The notes under the pieces: generated by a model
Told to the model about the DNA's origin: nothing
Databases searched by the model: none
Seen by the model: only the letters and a program-made list of their open reading frames with translations
Made by a program: the position numbers and the translations under genes
Shown: one piece after another, positions 34,416 to 34,595 of the stretch
How positions within the stretch are numbered: position 1 is the stretch's first letter
How the letters are laid out: each line of letters begins with the position of its first letter
Assembly: GCA_025363675.1 (NCBI GenBank)
Contig: JANYDJ010000159.1
Span: 1-34,595, forward strand
From: Flavobacteriaceae bacterium
Lineage (GTDB): Bacteria; Bacteroidota; Bacteroidia; UKL13-3
Length of the DNA stretch: 34,595 bases
Direction: 5' to 3'

Positions 34416-34595
34416 GCAAGCGTAGCGGACGACACAACAGACCTCGACAGGCAGACAATTTAACAGAAAAAGTAAACCATTTTGACGAGTGACCAAAGAC
34501 ATACAGACCATATCAAAATCGGACATCAAGTAAGCCGACACTCCTTGCCGACCCTTCTGTATTTTTTATTTTTCCCCACCGCACTTTTTTTTAAT
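34410..34595 (+). other. Start of cassette 4 (incomplete)
   Basis: Begins TTAGGTGCAAGCGTAGCGG, sharing GCAAGCGTAGCGGACGACACA with the start of cassette 1 (30383-30403). No ORF of useful length is present before the window ends: a GTG-started reading (VTKDIQTISKSDIK) stops after 14 residues. The right part ends in T-rich sequence. Confidence 0.6.

Larger units (their letters stand above)
30377..34595 (+). mobile_element. Integron gene-cassette array (three complete cassettes plus start of a fourth)
   Basis: Cassette boundaries inferred at G|TT: 30376/30377, 31628/31629, 32549/32550 and 34409/34410. Each complete cassette starts TTNNNN and ends with an attC-like site whose first six bases are the reverse complement of that start: cassette 1 TTACCT...AGGTAAC, cassette 2 TTATGC...GCATAAC, cassette 3 TTAGCG...CGCTAAC. 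Each attC folds into a long imperfect hairpin. All credible ORFs run toward the attC, as in integrons, and the cassette 3 gene has its TAA stop inside the R'' box. No integrase (intI) is in the window, and housekeeping genes flank the left side, so this may be a CALIN-type array or part of a chromosomal integron continuing to the right. Confidence 0.85.

Overview
The window is a stretch of a low-GC Bacteroidota chromosome. The family-level evidence is the GldC and PorV/PorQ-type proteins of gliding and type IX secretion bacteria, a TonB-dependent receptor with an N-terminal carboxypeptidase-regulatory-like domain, an ECF sigma/anti-sigma beta-barrel operon, and Bacteroidota-type -7 boxes (TAnnTTTG). 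I cannot resolve the genus.

Layout: a probable IS transposase fragment runs off the left edge (minus strand). Then come sucD, an enoyl-CoA hydratase and lpxK (plus), a REP-like inverted repeat, a possibly frameshifted small membrane ORF, and greA with a HIT hydrolase (minus). A three-gene minus-strand operon at 4.7-13.5 kb encodes a TonB-dependent receptor, a ~1280-residue secreted protein and a PorV/PorQ-like barrel. ligA follows. Between ligA and recF lie a small secreted protein and three different toxin-antitoxin modules (MazF-like, RelE-like, PIN). They are separated by copies or remnants of the recF 5' end and its upstream region, so this interval looks like a site of repeated module gain. 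recF, a VWA-like secreted protein, dprA and dusB follow. Next is an ECF sigma operon (sigma factor, small protein, anti-sigma/beta-barrel fusion, LVIVD-repeat lipoprotein), then gldC, glmS and an NfuA-like Fe-S protein.

The right end (about 30.38 kb to the window edge) is the most unusual part. I read it as an integron gene-cassette array: three complete cassettes and the start of a fourth, all oriented left to right, each ending in a 96-132 bp attC-like site. In each complete cassette the first six bases (TTACCT, TTATGC, TTAGCG) are the exact reverse complement of the first six bases of the R'' box at that cassette's own end (AGGTAA, GCATAA, CGCTAA). Independently integrated circular cassettes predict this covariation. 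No integrase gene is in the window, so this is either a CALIN-like array or part of a larger chromosomal integron. Cassette 1 carries a YiiX-like NlpC/P60-fold hydrolase and a small membrane protein. Cassette 2 carries two uncharacterised proteins, one very acidic with a duplicated NQLNPNNDEY motif. Cassette 3 carries a TIR-like (MTH538/ThsB-type) protein and a TRAFs-binding/TPR protein, a candidate two-gene defence system. Cassette 1 and the TIR gene use GAC for nearly every aspartate, unlike the chromosomal genes, which fits foreign origin. A 21-bp minisatellite and a perfect GAAA-capped hairpin lie just left of the array.

I saw no rRNA, tRNA or CRISPR array. All functions are assigned by reading motifs, without database searches.
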